A DNA stretch of 64,000 bases. Origin: Floccularia luteovirens. Taxonomy: Eukaryota; Basidiomycota; Agaricomycetes; Agaricales; Squamanitaceae. Shown piece by piece: positions 10,208 to 21,169 of this stretch. A model generated the notes under the pieces. That model did not search any database, had not been told where the DNA came from, and saw only the letters and a program-made list of their open reading frames with translations. Made by a program: the position numbers and the translations under genes. Positions within the stretch are counted from its first letter, which is position 1; each line of letters begins with the position of its first letter. Location of the stretch: assembly GCA_009739215.1 (NCBI GenBank), contig VSJF01000002.1, positions 868,001 through 932,000 of the forward strand, in the 5' to 3' direction.

Positions 10208-11852
10208 ATGTCAAAAAAGTAAGCAAAATAATCTCTCTTGCTTCATACCGCAACATTGATAACCACTGTAGCCATATCAATATGTTCGGTGGGTCTCCCC
10301 TGAACCGGCTTGCATGGCTTAGGACCTCCTCCACCTTCCTCAATGAAGTCATCGAAGTACCTGCAGCGCGTTGGATCTTATTTAACGCCGGTCAACCGCT
10401 CGTAGGGAGCAAGTCTACAGAGTCGGGCGCCCCCAATCTCGTCTTTCTTTCTACGGAAGATGTGAGACCTTTCCTCGGTCCTAAACCATATTTTGGTCAG
10501 GGAAAAGATGTTGGGGATTATGTTCCCGATGCAGGAAATCCCAATGAACACCCGCCTACCGAGGCTTCTAGGCAGCATGGCCCGCCCCTGGTCTTCTTGG
10601 GTATCCATGAACGCACAGATGGTAGTGGAAATGCTCTGCCTACTTCTGAGTTCAAAGATCCTAAGATTGCGATAAAGAAGCTTGAAGGCACTCCGTATTT
10701 CTCCATGGACGTAGCAGATCTTGAGTTAAGTACTGATCAGTTGGATGAAGTGTTGAAAAAGACAGTCCCTGGTAATGAAGGGCAAACATTCAGCTGGCCG
10801 GACCCTAGGAGCCTGATGTCAGGTCTGGATGCGTTTAACGCAGCTGTATTTGCAGCGGCTAGGAGTCTTGTGGACTGGAACTATCGCAATAAGGTATCAC
10901 AATCATAATAATCTTAGAAGATTATATTGACCTTATTTATTCGTATACAGTTCTGCCCTGGGTGTGGAACACGCTCATACTCCATGTGGGGCGGCTGGAA
11001 ACTAGCATGCAGGACTTTATTACCTTGGGCAATAAATACCAGTGCCAAGCCTTGTCCATCTGGGTATGTCTGTTCTATCATTCCTTGATTTATAACTTAC
11101 ACTATGTTTAGGAAGGGTCTCCATAATTATACCCACCCCAGAACAGATGGTGTCGTCATCATGCTTACAATTGACGAGACGGGCGAAAGAGTGCTATTAG
11201 GCAGGGGTGTAAGAAACTTATTCGTTAGACACTGAAATATCGTGCTGAGCTCAAGCTCATTAGAAACGATTCCCACCTAAATTCTATTCCGCCTTGGCTG
11301 GCTTCATTGAGCCTGGAGAGTCATTTGAAGATGCTGTTGTTCGAGAGATGTGGGAAGAGGCAGGAGTCAAAGTTCGGAGTATGATGTACCATTCCGCTCA
11401 ACCTTGGGTTCATGAATTTTACTTAATCTATTACTTCATTTCACTGATTGATATGCTACAGCCTTACCCAGCAAGTTTGATGGTTGGGTTTTATGCCCGC
11501 GCAGACTCGTCCCAAGTCATTCGAACTGATCTCGACAACGAGCTTGCTGGTACGTCCTGCCATCATTACATTGCAGGCACCTGACATCCTAACTATCTAC
11601 ATCTTCTTAGACGCAAGATGGTTTACTCGCGAGGAAGTTCTCGCTGTCGTTGAAAACAGAGCCGGTCTCCCACAAATTATATCTCAGGCATTTTCTGCAG
11701 AAGGGGACAAACCTATCGACCTAGTCGAAGCGAAGCAGGATGAACCTCCATTCAAAGTCCCGCCTGCTACTGCCATTGCCGGGGTGTTGATCAGAGATTG
11801 GGCGTACAAAAGAATCTCGTTTGAAGGAGGGCAGAAGACTAATTTGTTATGA
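10208..11852 (+). CDS. NPY1: NADH pyrophosphatase, Nudix family (NPY1/NUDT12 type)
   Basis: Nudix hydrolase that cleaves NAD(H) to NMN(H) and AMP; in eukaryotes it also removes NAD caps and is often peroxisomal. The N-terminal domain has SPLNRLAWLRTSSTFLNEV. A zinc ribbon starts FCPGCGTRSYSMWGGWKLAC, with further cysteine downstream. The Nudix box is GFIEPGESFEDAV followed by VREMWEEAGV (GX5EX7REXXEEXG satisfied). Downstream are ASLMVGFYARA and PPATAIAGVLIRDW, as in the family. I chose the ATG at 10208 because an 11-base exon (10208-10218) joins across a 53-base intron (10219-10271) to give MSKNHINMFGGSPLNRL; the next ATG at 10282 would also work. The C-terminus (TNLL) is not a clear peroxisomal PTS1. 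Confidence 0.9.
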
Positions 11853-12047
11853 ATTTACTATCAAGAATCACTAGCACCGCCATTTTAAGTTTTTTTATTT
11901 GAAATCAGATTGTGCTGTAACAGATCGTCTAATCCGAGTTGAGATATCATTAACATTTATGGTACCGAACCAACATACCATCGAAAGTGTTACTACATTC
12001 AAAGGAAAGATTGTACTTGTCCGAATAAAATTAAAATGGCTTTCTCA

Positions 12048-12490
12048 TCACTTCTTAGCTGCTTGCAAGAGTTCAAGAAACTGGGTGATAAGGTTGACAA
12101 CAGCCTCCTCGTAGGGTTTGAACTTGAAGCTTGAGCGCTTGAGCCTCAAATCTTTTCATCTTCCGCCGTGTCAACGAGAGTCTTCCGCTTCGGCACGGTT
12201 CCACTAAGGGGGAAAACACCAGACTCTACAGCGCTGGGGAACTTGCGCTTTACAATGTCTATCACATCATCCCCGGCGAACGCATCAGGGTTAGCGGCGG
12301 TATTGAAGACAGGGAGGATTCTACGGGAAGTACCAGGCGTAATATTGACACTGATTGCACAGATATGGAATACGGCAGCGTCACCAATGTGGACGAAGAC
12401 AGACTGTACAGGCGGGAAAGGGATAGAAAGCAGGGACCTAGCGGCACAACGTTGGAGCCAACCATGATTTCTTTAGAGCTGTCTGCGAGT
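12048..12490 (-). pseudogene. decayed 3' fragment of the neighbouring SDR reductase
   Basis: This stretch reads like the last third of the intact reductase at 13033-14204. It retains GSNVVPLG, VFVHIGDAAVFH, NITPGTSRRILPVFNTAANP, VIDIVKRKFPSAVESGVF and TLVDTAEDEK, then FKFKPYEEAVVNL in another frame. A one-base shift near 12155 and an in-frame stop break it. The N-terminal Rossmann part with the cofactor motif is missing. Same strand and adjacency suggest a tandem duplication followed by loss. Confidence 0.8.
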
Positions 12491-13032
12491 TTGTTGCGGT
12501 ATATATGATACCAAAATCAAGGGTAATGTAGTCATGGATATACTTTTATTAGTGTAAAAGCTCTAGGACATCAGACCCTTCAATCACGCAAAAAATGCAA
12601 TTTCTCAATGAGTAGTAATGTCTCAAAGGGCGGTAAATGACTGTAAGATAATAACTTACGAAGGATCTACCAAGTTTTCATCAAAAGGTGCAGGGTTAGT
12701 TCAAACATTTTATCTGGACAGCATCATCAGAAGGTTGTACAGAGAAAAAGCGAGGGGTGTTCCCCATGTTTTCGACCTAGAACGCCGGTGACATTAAATT
12801 CTCTACGCTGGTGGGTTGCTTTGGAGTGTTGAGGAATATCTTAATATCTCATTAGACTATAGATATAAGGCTTCCCAACGTTCAACATTAGTGCCGAGCT
12901 TCAAAATGGCCGCGTCAGAGCTTTAGAAAAGTATAATTCCATTTAATAACCTCAAAATCGGCCCCTACAGTTAGAACATTTTTCCTCCGCATTGAGACTA
13001 CACACATGTTTGAATAGATGATTATCAAATCC
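12491..13032. other. no gene seen
   Basis: About 540 bases between the pseudogene fragment and the intact reductase. I could not find the missing 5' part of the duplicate here, nor any other gene. Confidence 0.4.
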
Positions 13033-14204
13033 CTAATTATTTATGAGCGTCTGCGTGAGTTGAAGATACTGACCAACAACGTCAACAACGGCCTCCTCAT
13101 ATGACTTGAATTTAAGGCCTAAAATTCTCTCATCCTCGGCTGTATCAAAGAGCATCTTGGTCTTAGACAACGCGCCATCGGTGCGGAAGATACCAGATTC
13201 AACGACACCGGGGAAGTTGCGTTTCACTATGTCCAAAGCATCATCCCACCAGAACGCGTCTGGGTCGGCTGCGGTATTGAAAACGGAGAGGATGTTACGC
13301 GAGGTCCCAGGCGCAATATCGACGTCAAGTGCACGAATATGAGATAACGCTGCATCATCGATGTGGACGAAAATAGAATATATCTGCGGGAAGGAGATGC
13401 CAAGCAGGAGTCCAAGGGGAATAACGTTAGAACCATTCAGAAGCTCTCCGGGGCTGTTTGAAAGTTCATTATGGCCTACGGTGGTCCCTGGAAGAATATT
13501 TGCGACCGAATAGTGAGGATTGTTCTTTTCGATATACTCTTCGACAGCAATGGCGGAGAGGGTTTTTGTGATAACATAAGCCATTGGGCCAACGGCCATC
13601 TCAGGCGGGGGACTGATTAGGGTTTTTGTGATGGGAGATTTCCCTGCAGAGATGATACGACATTGTCAAGAATATATGTAAGTCACGGAAATAGAAGACG
13701 CATACATGTTAGGACTTCATCAGAATTACAATTGGGACCCAAGCCAGGAGAAATGGTGGAAATAGATGAAGTGATGACGACCCGCTTTATAGACGGTGTC
13801 CTGGAAGCAGCTTCGAGGACGTTGCGAGTAAATTTCAAAGTTTGGGCCGAAAACTCGACGAGACTGATTGGCACATCTAGAGATGTGAACTGTGCTGCTG
13901 CAACATGAATGAAGTATGTAACACCATTGACATATGCGTCGAACGCGTTATCCACACCAAAATCAGGGATGTGGACAAATTCGACCTTGTCTACGTAGGG
14001 CACGATTGATCTAGCGGACTTGATCTTACTTATCTGTGATTCTTTGCGCACGACTGCTCGCACTCTGTAGCCTGCCTGTAATGCTTCCGCAAGAACACGG
14101 AAGCCAATAAAGCCAGATACACCAGTGATCTAGTAATCGATGTTCTGAATAGTCGTAAAATTGTTGTTGCATGGTATACGCACCAGAATGAGTTCCCTTG
14201 CCAT
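13033..14204 (-). CDS. NAD(P)-dependent extended SDR reductase (dihydroflavonol reductase-like)
   Basis: Extended short-chain dehydrogenase of the dihydroflavonol-4-reductase/ketoreductase group, which reduces carbonyls of small metabolites with NADPH; the substrate is unknown. Exon 1 (MARELIL) joins to ITGVSGFIGFRVLAEALQAG, with the TGxxGxxG dinucleotide-binding motif. Then come VEFVHIPDFGVDNAFDAYV, FIHVAAAQ and VVITSSISTISPG (catalytic Ser strand). After an intron, MAYVITKTLSA supplies the YxxxK catalytic pair. The C-terminal substrate part has FPQIYSIFVHIDDAALSHI and KSYEEAVVDVVGQYL. Three exons join in frame. The decayed copy beside it marks a locus that duplicates. Confidence 0.85.
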
Positions 14205-14802
14205 TTGTCAAAGTGAGTATGATATAGACTAGATAGAAATCTTCAGAAATACAGGATGTGTCCATTTTATAGTCATAGAGTGATATTTTTGCACTGTGGG
14301 AAGAAAATCGGGCACAATTCAAGCGGTGTATTGCTTAGCAATTTATGTTTAAATTTGTATGGAGTTGGTCATATATCCTTGCGCAATTTGAAATCTCCGT
14401 GTATAAATAAAATCTGTGTTATCTCGGATATTGCGGGCGAGCGGTGTCCTGAAATTTCATGAACTTACATCTCCTGGATGACTATCAAGTACTATTATTG
14501 ATTCAGATTGTAAAGCAATTGCATAGGGAAGGGTTGATTTCGGGAGTACATATCTTTACCTGTACAAATCCTTGTTATGAACCAGAAATAGGTTAGATCA
14601 AGCGCCCAATTTGTAATGTTTTCTGGTTGTTACATCTGTACTACAGTCGCGACAAAGCCAACAAATTTCATAATCATATTTTCTGTGCACCACCAATTGT
14701 CGGAGACTGTATTTTAGTGTTTATTATGTTATTTAGGACCTAAAAGAATAGATTTCCACGAGCAGAATTTACAAAAATGTTATTTTGACATTATTTGGCC
14801 CG

Positions 14803-15369
14803 AAAATTTGGCCGCCACCATAAAAAAACACAAAATTAATGAAAAATTTTGCAATCAACTGCATTTGTGGTATTATAAATGATTCTAACATTTTATGGAA
14901 AATTGAATGAGCAGTTGTGGCATAAAAAATGTTTAAGTTGATGTCTCTTGGTCATGTGAGGCCGAAAACAGTAGCTGTGACAGTGACAGTGACTGGTGGC
15001 CCAAATACCAGTGCTCCTGACTTAGAAGAGTAAATTATCAACAAGGTAAGGCAGTGGCACAGGCAGTTTGCAAGCAGAAACAAAAAGGTCACCAACTACA
15101 AAACAACCAAACCAAGCCTAAAGGTCACCTCAAATGACACCAAATCATTCTCTACTATCTAATAATCAAGTTATATAAATAATTCAGGTTGTTACCCTAA
15201 GAGATTCCGAGCATTATACACTACTGAGGAAGGGTCTGGTCAGTTTTTGCAACTCCTGACTAGTTGCAAAGTCATGTGGCCAGACCTTTTCTAGTCGCAG
15301 GACCGTCAAAATACCCTTTTTGGGGTAGATTAAGGTGCGATGAAAACTGGCAAAAATTTGGCCGCACCA
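14803..15369. repeat. direct repeat pair AAAATTTGGCCGC(C)ACCA
   Basis: The same 17-18 base motif occurs at 14803-14820 and 15353-15369 in the same orientation, differing by one C. It brackets about 530 bases that include the palindrome. The copies could be internal repeats of one element or chance; too short to decide. Confidence 0.4.
15233..15286. repeat. imperfect palindrome / stem-loop
   Basis: GGTCTGG at 15233-15239 pairs with CCAGACC at 15280-15286. Inside, TTGCAAC at 15247-15253 pairs with GTTGCAA at 15263-15269, leaving a 9-base loop. The internal segments between the stems pair poorly. Such hairpins are common at the ends of small DNA transposons. Confidence 0.6.
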
Positions 15370-15669
15370 TTTTCTTGTGGGAAAAACTTCAGAGATGTGT
15401 TTTTAGACGTGTTTTGGCTTTCTGAATCTGAATATGAGCTCCAATTACCCCAAAAAATTATGGATTTCAAAATATTTGTGAATTATCAATTGTATAATTA
15501 ACATAAATAAATGAAACCGAAATCACACATGGTGCATACCTCGTGGATAGTACCAACTTAGTGAGACCCCTGATAATTTGGGCAACCAACACAAATCAAA
15601 TCACGTTTTCTCCGCTTTTGAGCTGTTCCTGGTTATCACATTGCCAATAACAAATATTCTACTATCAAA

Positions 15670-17383
15670 ATGTCTTCACCTTCCCGGAGACGTGGCAACA
15701 GGACCAGGCGCAGGACTGCCAGTGAGGGTTCCTCTCACATCTCAGGTCGGAGCACTACCAGGAGGTCAATTACACAACAAACTTCTCACCAGCTACTTGG
15801 AAGTTTTGGAGATACTTTAATACCCATTGCCAAACTTCAAGAGCATATTGCAAAGCTTCGTGGAGAACTTCACGATGTAGAGAGTGTTATCTTCAAGCAT
15901 GGAGAGAGGCCTCTCGACCTGGCTCTTATTATCACGAAAGAGCAGGCTTCTCCTTTCACCGACATCGCCATAACGAGAGGAGAGTTACAGCTGGATGCTC
16001 TTCTAACTCAGAGAACAGAACTTCTTTCCAAAATTGACTTGTATACAGCTGCTCTGGCTCCACAGAGGAGGTTACCTCCAGAACTGATTCGCCTTATATT
16101 CATTACCTGTGTCGAGGAGAGTGTGGATATCCCACCAAAGACGACGCAGCCACCTTTGTTATTATGTAGAATATGTTCTGCATGGCGACAGCTGGCGCTT
16201 CGAACCCCCCAGCTATGGAATAACATAATTGTTTCCCCAGTTATCAACCCTGGTGGTCCACCCACTTCTGAAATTGTTCGTTCATGGTTCGCACGAGCGC
16301 AAGACCTTCCGTTGCACCTCTCAACTCAGGGCACCTCATTATTTGACCGGCCCACCTCTTATTTCATAGATCTTGTCTGGACACTCATCCTGCCATACGC
16401 TAATTCGGTTTCGTAAACTGGACCTTACAATTCCATATGACCAAGTTCAACGACTTTTCGCATTTCCTGCTGGCTCGTTGACTGGGGTAGAGGAATTTGT
16501 GGTCAACCTTGTACCCCAAAATGGAAGTCAGGAACGAATAATACCTTCTCTGGACGCGTTCACTTCCTCTTCTCGCCTCTCCCAAGTTGTATTACAACTG
16601 GGAAAGCAGGTTGACCCCCATATCTTACAGCTGCCTTGGACACAACTTACAAAATTACATTTCAATGTAACACGAGTGACGGCACCTGATTGCCTCAGAG
16701 TCCTCGGCCTCTGCTCCTCACTCAAAGATTGCAGGCTCATCATCCAGGATATTGATACCGACGCGTTGTCTTCTTTGTCCAGAAACTCTAGCATTGAGCT
16801 GCCAGTGCTGGAAATATTTGATCTTACATTCACCAGCACAGTTCACCACGAATCGTTCCTGCATTCATTGGTCGTGCCAGGTCTTCGTGCCTTTCACCTT
16901 GGATGCATACGTGGTTTTCATGTTAAACTAGACGGCTGTCTCTCCCTCCTGAGACGTTCTAAATGCAATCTTGAGGAACTTGACCTTGGTAGATTTTCAG
17001 GACCAAATCTTGTCAGTGCCTATCACATTTTTGAGAATGTGCCATCTTTGAAGGGGTTGACTCTACCTGAAAATGTTGTCATTCTTGATGGAACTCTTAA
17101 GAGTCTTTCTGAAAGCGAAATTGGACCACACATAGAATATCTCATACTTGATGGCATGCGAAACCCTTCACCCATCCTGACAATGGCGGAGGTGCGTCAG
17201 CAAACTGTGCTGCTTCGAAAAGAGAAGAATTTAGCAAAACTGAAACGTCTTCGCATTATGTGTGATGCTGACTGCCGTTCTCAGAATTTCGACAACATGA
17301 ACCGACTGAAATCCTTGGGAATTGATGTGATACTCAGTTCGACTCGAGTAGAGAATCCATTCCCAGCCAACATTTATCAATAG
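15670..17383 (+). pseudogene. F-box protein gene with one-base frameshift
   Basis: F-box proteins of this Agaricomycete type recruit substrates to SCF ubiquitin ligases. The first part (15670-16416) has a basic Ser/Arg N-terminus, a helical stretch ALLTQRTELLSKIDLYTAAL, and the F-box RRLPPELIRLIFITCVEES with LCRICSAWRQLALRTPQLW. The second part (in another frame, to 17383) continues FRKLDLTIPYDQVQRLF and leucine-rich stretches such as LPWTQLTKLHFNVTRV and CNLEELDLGRFSG. The switch falls near 16400, where LILPYA should run straight into RFRKLDL. No GT-AG intron can bridge it, and the total length leaves one extra base. So the gene is either recently broken or carries a sequencing error; translation would stop at 16416. 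Confidence 0.75.
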
Positions 17384-17414
17384 ATTGACAATCTTGTTTC
17401 TCAAGTATGATATA

Positions 17415-18089
17415 TCATCCCATAAATGGTCCACCTGCATCTTCCAACTCTTTTATTACACTATTGAAGTCGCCGTACAGATCCATTTTCGTGCATTTTT
17501 GGTCCTTATATTGTATATTATTAGTTTTGTTTCAATGTATCGATAGAAGTATATCGCATACCGTGGGTTTCTTTTGCCACACTGAGAAACATTTGACAGT
17601 CTCTTCCTTGCCATTGAGGAAATGATATGTTGCAGATATAGGAACATAAATTTGATCATGCATCACCACAACTTTCGAAATGTGAGCGTGTTGAGGGGCG
17701 TGAGACAGTGAGCTCTGCTAACCTTTATTGACATCTATGCTGTATATGGCCTCGTCAGAAAAAGGGAATAAGGTATATAGAACAACAGGTCATATACTCG
17801 TGTGTGAAGGCTTTTGCAAGCACCATACTCCCAATTAAAAAGTCTCTCAACCACGGGTACGCCCACGAGAGGTGGAGCATTTGAAAAGTTGACAACTACA
17901 TCCTCAGCGAAATATTTTGATACCATTCCCGAATCTTTTAAGTCAGACATGCGATATAACTGTTCAGTAGAACGTTGTCGTGAGCATAGTTGTTAGATAA
18001 TGCACAAGGATACATGGAAAGGTGTAACACACATCAATTATCCATTGTCTGCCTGTCTCGATATCTGCTTGAGAGAGCGCTGGTTCCAT
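17415..18089 (-). CDS. NTF2/SnoaL-like small protein
   Basis: Small alpha+beta protein of the NTF2-like/SnoaL superfamily, a fold used by many small-molecule enzymes; no substrate can be named. Five exons inferred: MEPALSQADIETGRQWIID; then LYRMSDLKDSGMVSKYFAED with VVVNFSNAPPLVGVPVVERL; a tiny exon NVNK; VVVMHDQIYVPISATYHFLN with KCFSVWQKKPT; and DLYGDFNSVIKELEDAGG. The joined protein is about 141 residues, the usual length. The order helix, the hydrophobic AEDVVVNFSNAPPLVG strand and a final YGDFxxV motif fit the fold. The start at 18089 extends the helix expected before the first strand. The tiny exon is the least certain part. The gene looks intact. Confidence 0.65.
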
Positions 18090-18722
18090 TATATATAATA
18101 AGATGTGAGAGGAAGAAGATTGAGAGGATTGAACAGCTCGCTCCTCCGTGCTGTTAGCTTTATATTGGTCGGCTAACCAATCACTTTGTTTCGATCTATT
18201 AACAATTCGGAAATAGAGTGTGTCAGGTTAGGAAATCAATGGACGCAGTCTATAAGTAGAAGGTGTGCTTTGATGCTCTAAAATGGATCCAATCTTCTGG
18301 AGCGATTTGTGAGGATAAATGCCATCACTACAGCCGCACGTCGCGCTAAGTTGAAAGAAGGTTGAGCCTCACCTTAAAATAGAGGAAAAACTGGTTAACA
18401 GGAATTTAGTAGATTGCTTCCGCAGAAACAAAAATAAGGGCTAACGCTCGTCTGGGATTGATTTTATAAATTCAGGGTTGCATGTACCGTACCTGAACTA
18501 CCTCCGTAAAAACATTTTTGAGCCAAGTACTGGAAGCAGATCTTGAAGCCTGGTTGCTACGACAGAGTGAACAGTATATAGATTGTTTTATACTTGATAC
18601 ATTAAATACTGTAGCCCCTAAGTGAAGTCTCCAAGCCGATATGAAAAGGGAATTCACTATTCATCAGCGGACTCGCTTCTTCCAGACAATAAGACAACTC
18701 CGCCCCTGAAGCTAAGTAGCAG
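18090..18722. other. no gene seen
   Basis: About 630 bases between the 3' end of HUB1 and the start of the NTF2-like gene, both minus strand. Two CCAAT-type motifs (one inverted) lie close together near 18164-18181. They could belong to the NTF2-like promoter. Nothing coding was found. Confidence 0.4.
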
Positions 18723-19144
18723 CTAGTACATCTCCAGACTCATCCCATCATGTATCTCGTAGTCAGAGAGTGTTATATGGTCTTTGTAAATTGTGTACCT
18801 GGAGATGTCATACTTTCAATTGAAGGAGTATCCTAATGGAAGAAAGAACATACCATTTCTTGAGCTGGATTTTTGAGGAGTCCGTACCTGTCTGCGCCGC
18901 AATGAGTTTCTTCAAGTCACCAACCGTGTCGTCAGGGCTACACTTCACGCGAACTACGTACATGTCATTGCGCGCATCAAGACGATAGATAGGGTAATGG
19001 ATCGGCTACTAATCAGCAAATGTAGCATGAACGTTGGAGTAGGGCCACACCTTTACGTCCGAGTCGATCGTTAGCGATCACCTAGTTACTGATGAGTAGC
19101 GCACTTTGCGTGTAATAGCAAATACAAACCTCAATTAAACTCAT
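18723..19144 (-). CDS. HUB1: ubiquitin-like protein Hub1/UBL5
   Basis: Hub1 is a ubiquitin fold protein that is not conjugated; it binds the spliceosome (Snu66) and modulates splice-site use. Small exons join in frame to about 73 residues: [15 protein letters not shown], then [34 protein letters not shown] and [19 protein letters not shown], ending SLEMY. This is near-identical to UBL5 through the core, so recognition is firm. Two differences: the N-terminus has two extra residues, and the end is a single Tyr where human and budding yeast proteins have two Tyr plus one residue. The 5' exon is only 15 coding bases, so automatic annotation could easily miss the gene. Confidence 0.9.
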
Positions 19145-19404
19145 ATTAAAAAAGATAGCAAAGCTGGAGTACAAGAAAAGGTGGATAAGCAGCTGGAGAG
19201 GTTAGAGATTGCATCACTTATATATAAGCACTTTTTTCCCACGATCGAGACTTTACCTCTGTGGGATCACAACCAAGTTTGACAATTTGACAAACGATGA
19301 CTCGAGAAGTCGAAAATACCATGCTAATTTATCAACATCTACATATAAACTCTACAGATTTCATGATCCGAAACAGCCATTGTAAATTTAAATCTCATCA
19401 CCCC

Positions 19405-20053
19405 TTACTGAGGAGTAATTACTGTAGCCGCAGTGCAGAGAACCTGATCGAAATGTAATGAGAAAAACGTCAACGTATGCATTTACTTTTTACTTACCTC
19501 TCCGGGGTAGATGTTTGAACAAAGTTCGTCCACGTTGGGGTTGTTTCCCCGTAATACGTCAAATGTGATGCCCGCGGTAGCAGTGATTACATCGCATCCG
19601 CTCCCAGCCTGAACAACACTGGTAACATTACAATCGTGTCCTACCAGACCTAGGCAAATTGTCTGCAATAATGATCAGCAATAATGATTAGATATTCAGA
19701 GTATGACGCGTTACCTCCCCAACAAAGAGGTTCGTGCAAAGAGGATTAATGATTGCGCTATTGACCGTCGCGAGCTGATATCTAGATTCACAATACATCA
19801 TTCAATATACAATCGTATTCAGGGCGGCGCGGCGCAGTGATTAACTCACGTTGAGGAGTTCTGGTTTGCTGATATCAAGTCGCAGAAATCACCAGGCTTG
19901 ACGGTGTAATTTCTGGCGCATACTCCTGCAGCTTGGCCCTGGACATATGGAGCTAATAAATGGTAAGTTAGAACAGCAGACTTGCATTCCGCGATGGATA
20001 AATTTACCTAGAGCGATCAATCCAAACATAGTGACTTGAGAAAAAGAGACCAT
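19405..20053 (-). CDS. secreted protein with two LysM domains
   Basis: LysM domains bind chitin and related glycans. Small secreted fungal LysM proteins can shield hyphae or hide chitin fragments from plant receptors; that role is only inferred here. The protein, about 139 residues, starts MVSFSQVTMFGLIAL (signal peptide) and matures near APYVQGQAAG. LysM 1 is YTVKPGDFCDLISANQNSS and YQLATVNSAIINPLCTNLF over two exons. LysM 2 is VVQAGSGCDVITATAGITFD and VLRGNNPNVDELCSNIYPGE. Each has the paired cysteines usual in fungal LysM modules. The last exon is LCTAATVITPQ. Four introns join in frame. An in-frame ATG at 20092 would place 13 residues before the signal peptide and was rejected. Confidence 0.85.
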
Positions 20054-21169
20054 GGTGCAAGACTTCAAAAAGATCTGAGGATTGTTCTTCACAAGTGCTG
20101 TAGAGGCTTGAGCGAACGATTATGATAGATAAAATATGGGCTCTTTATACAAATTTTATCAGACCTGTGAATCATAAACGAATGAATTAAATCTCTATAA
20201 ATTTACAATCAACATGTGCATCTTTGACCCCACCCACGACATCGGAACGCGGCAGAGTCCATAAGGCAATTCGACTCGAATTTTCAAGAGAAGTTCACGA
20301 GTCATCATAAGGGAGAATATATGCCCTGCAGCCTCTGCACCTAATCGCCGGCGAGTGACTGATTGAGTTAACCCTACCAAAGAGGGCCAAGGTAGTGATA
20401 TGTTAAATCCAAAAATAGCCGGACAAAGTCTCACCTAGGTAGTCATAGCAGTCATGAAGAAGATTGATGGTACTGCATGAGAAATCAATAAAAAAATTTG
20501 AAACGCTTACTAGAAGTTGTCAATCACAAAAAACGTCAATACACAAAGAATCTGCAAAGTTGTAAGAAGGTAGGTCCGGACCACAGACTCGCCATGCTGT
20601 CATCACTAGTGAGGTGAGCCTGAAAGATTCCGTAGAGAGTCGGTTATCGGAATTTAAAAGGCATTATATATGACCCATAAATGCATACTTATAAGATTGT
20701 GCGCCGCAACTTTTATTGTGATGTTCCGCAGTGTACGGACAATCTGTCTTGATCTAAAATGGAACATCCTGAATGCAGAGAACATGGGCTCAAAATCGTG
20801 GTGGAAGTTTGTTACTATATGAAGGAGAGGGGATTTTTGCCCGATGATTTCGGTTCTAGAAAATGTTCAGTCGTTCATTTGAGATCTTTAAACCCGATCA
20901 TACGTTATGCTTCAGGCCTTCAGGCCTCATGCTCAGAGGGTAAGCTCTGTCTCTTATGTCATGATTAGAACAGTCAAATCATGGGGTGATCCTCACGGGC
21001 GTTACGGGATGACAAAGATTTTGAATTTCCAAATTGTTGCTGAGAATAAAATTAAAGTGGTCATTGTTCACATTTCCATCCTGAGATAGTAGTATACAGG
21101 TGTAATCATGATATCGCATCATAGTCCGTAAAAAATCCATGTCCAATGTCTTGTAAAGTTAGAGAATCA
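20054..21169. other. no gene seen
   Basis: About 1.1 kb between the LysM gene and the Sur7/PalI-like gene. Open stretches of about 70-80 codons exist on both strands (20195-20434 minus, 20759-20968 plus) but show no recognisable domain and no splice partners. Treated as intergenic. Confidence 0.4.

Larger units (their letters stand above)
14205..15669. other. non-coding AT-rich stretch with hairpin and repeated motif
   Basis: No gene is supported in about 1.46 kb. The stretch is AT-rich and holds two unusual structures, listed separately: an imperfect palindrome at 15233-15286 and a near-identical motif AAAATTTGGCCGC(C)ACCA at 14803-14820 and 15353-15369. These suggest a small decayed or non-autonomous mobile element, but no transposase is visible. 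Confidence 0.4.
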
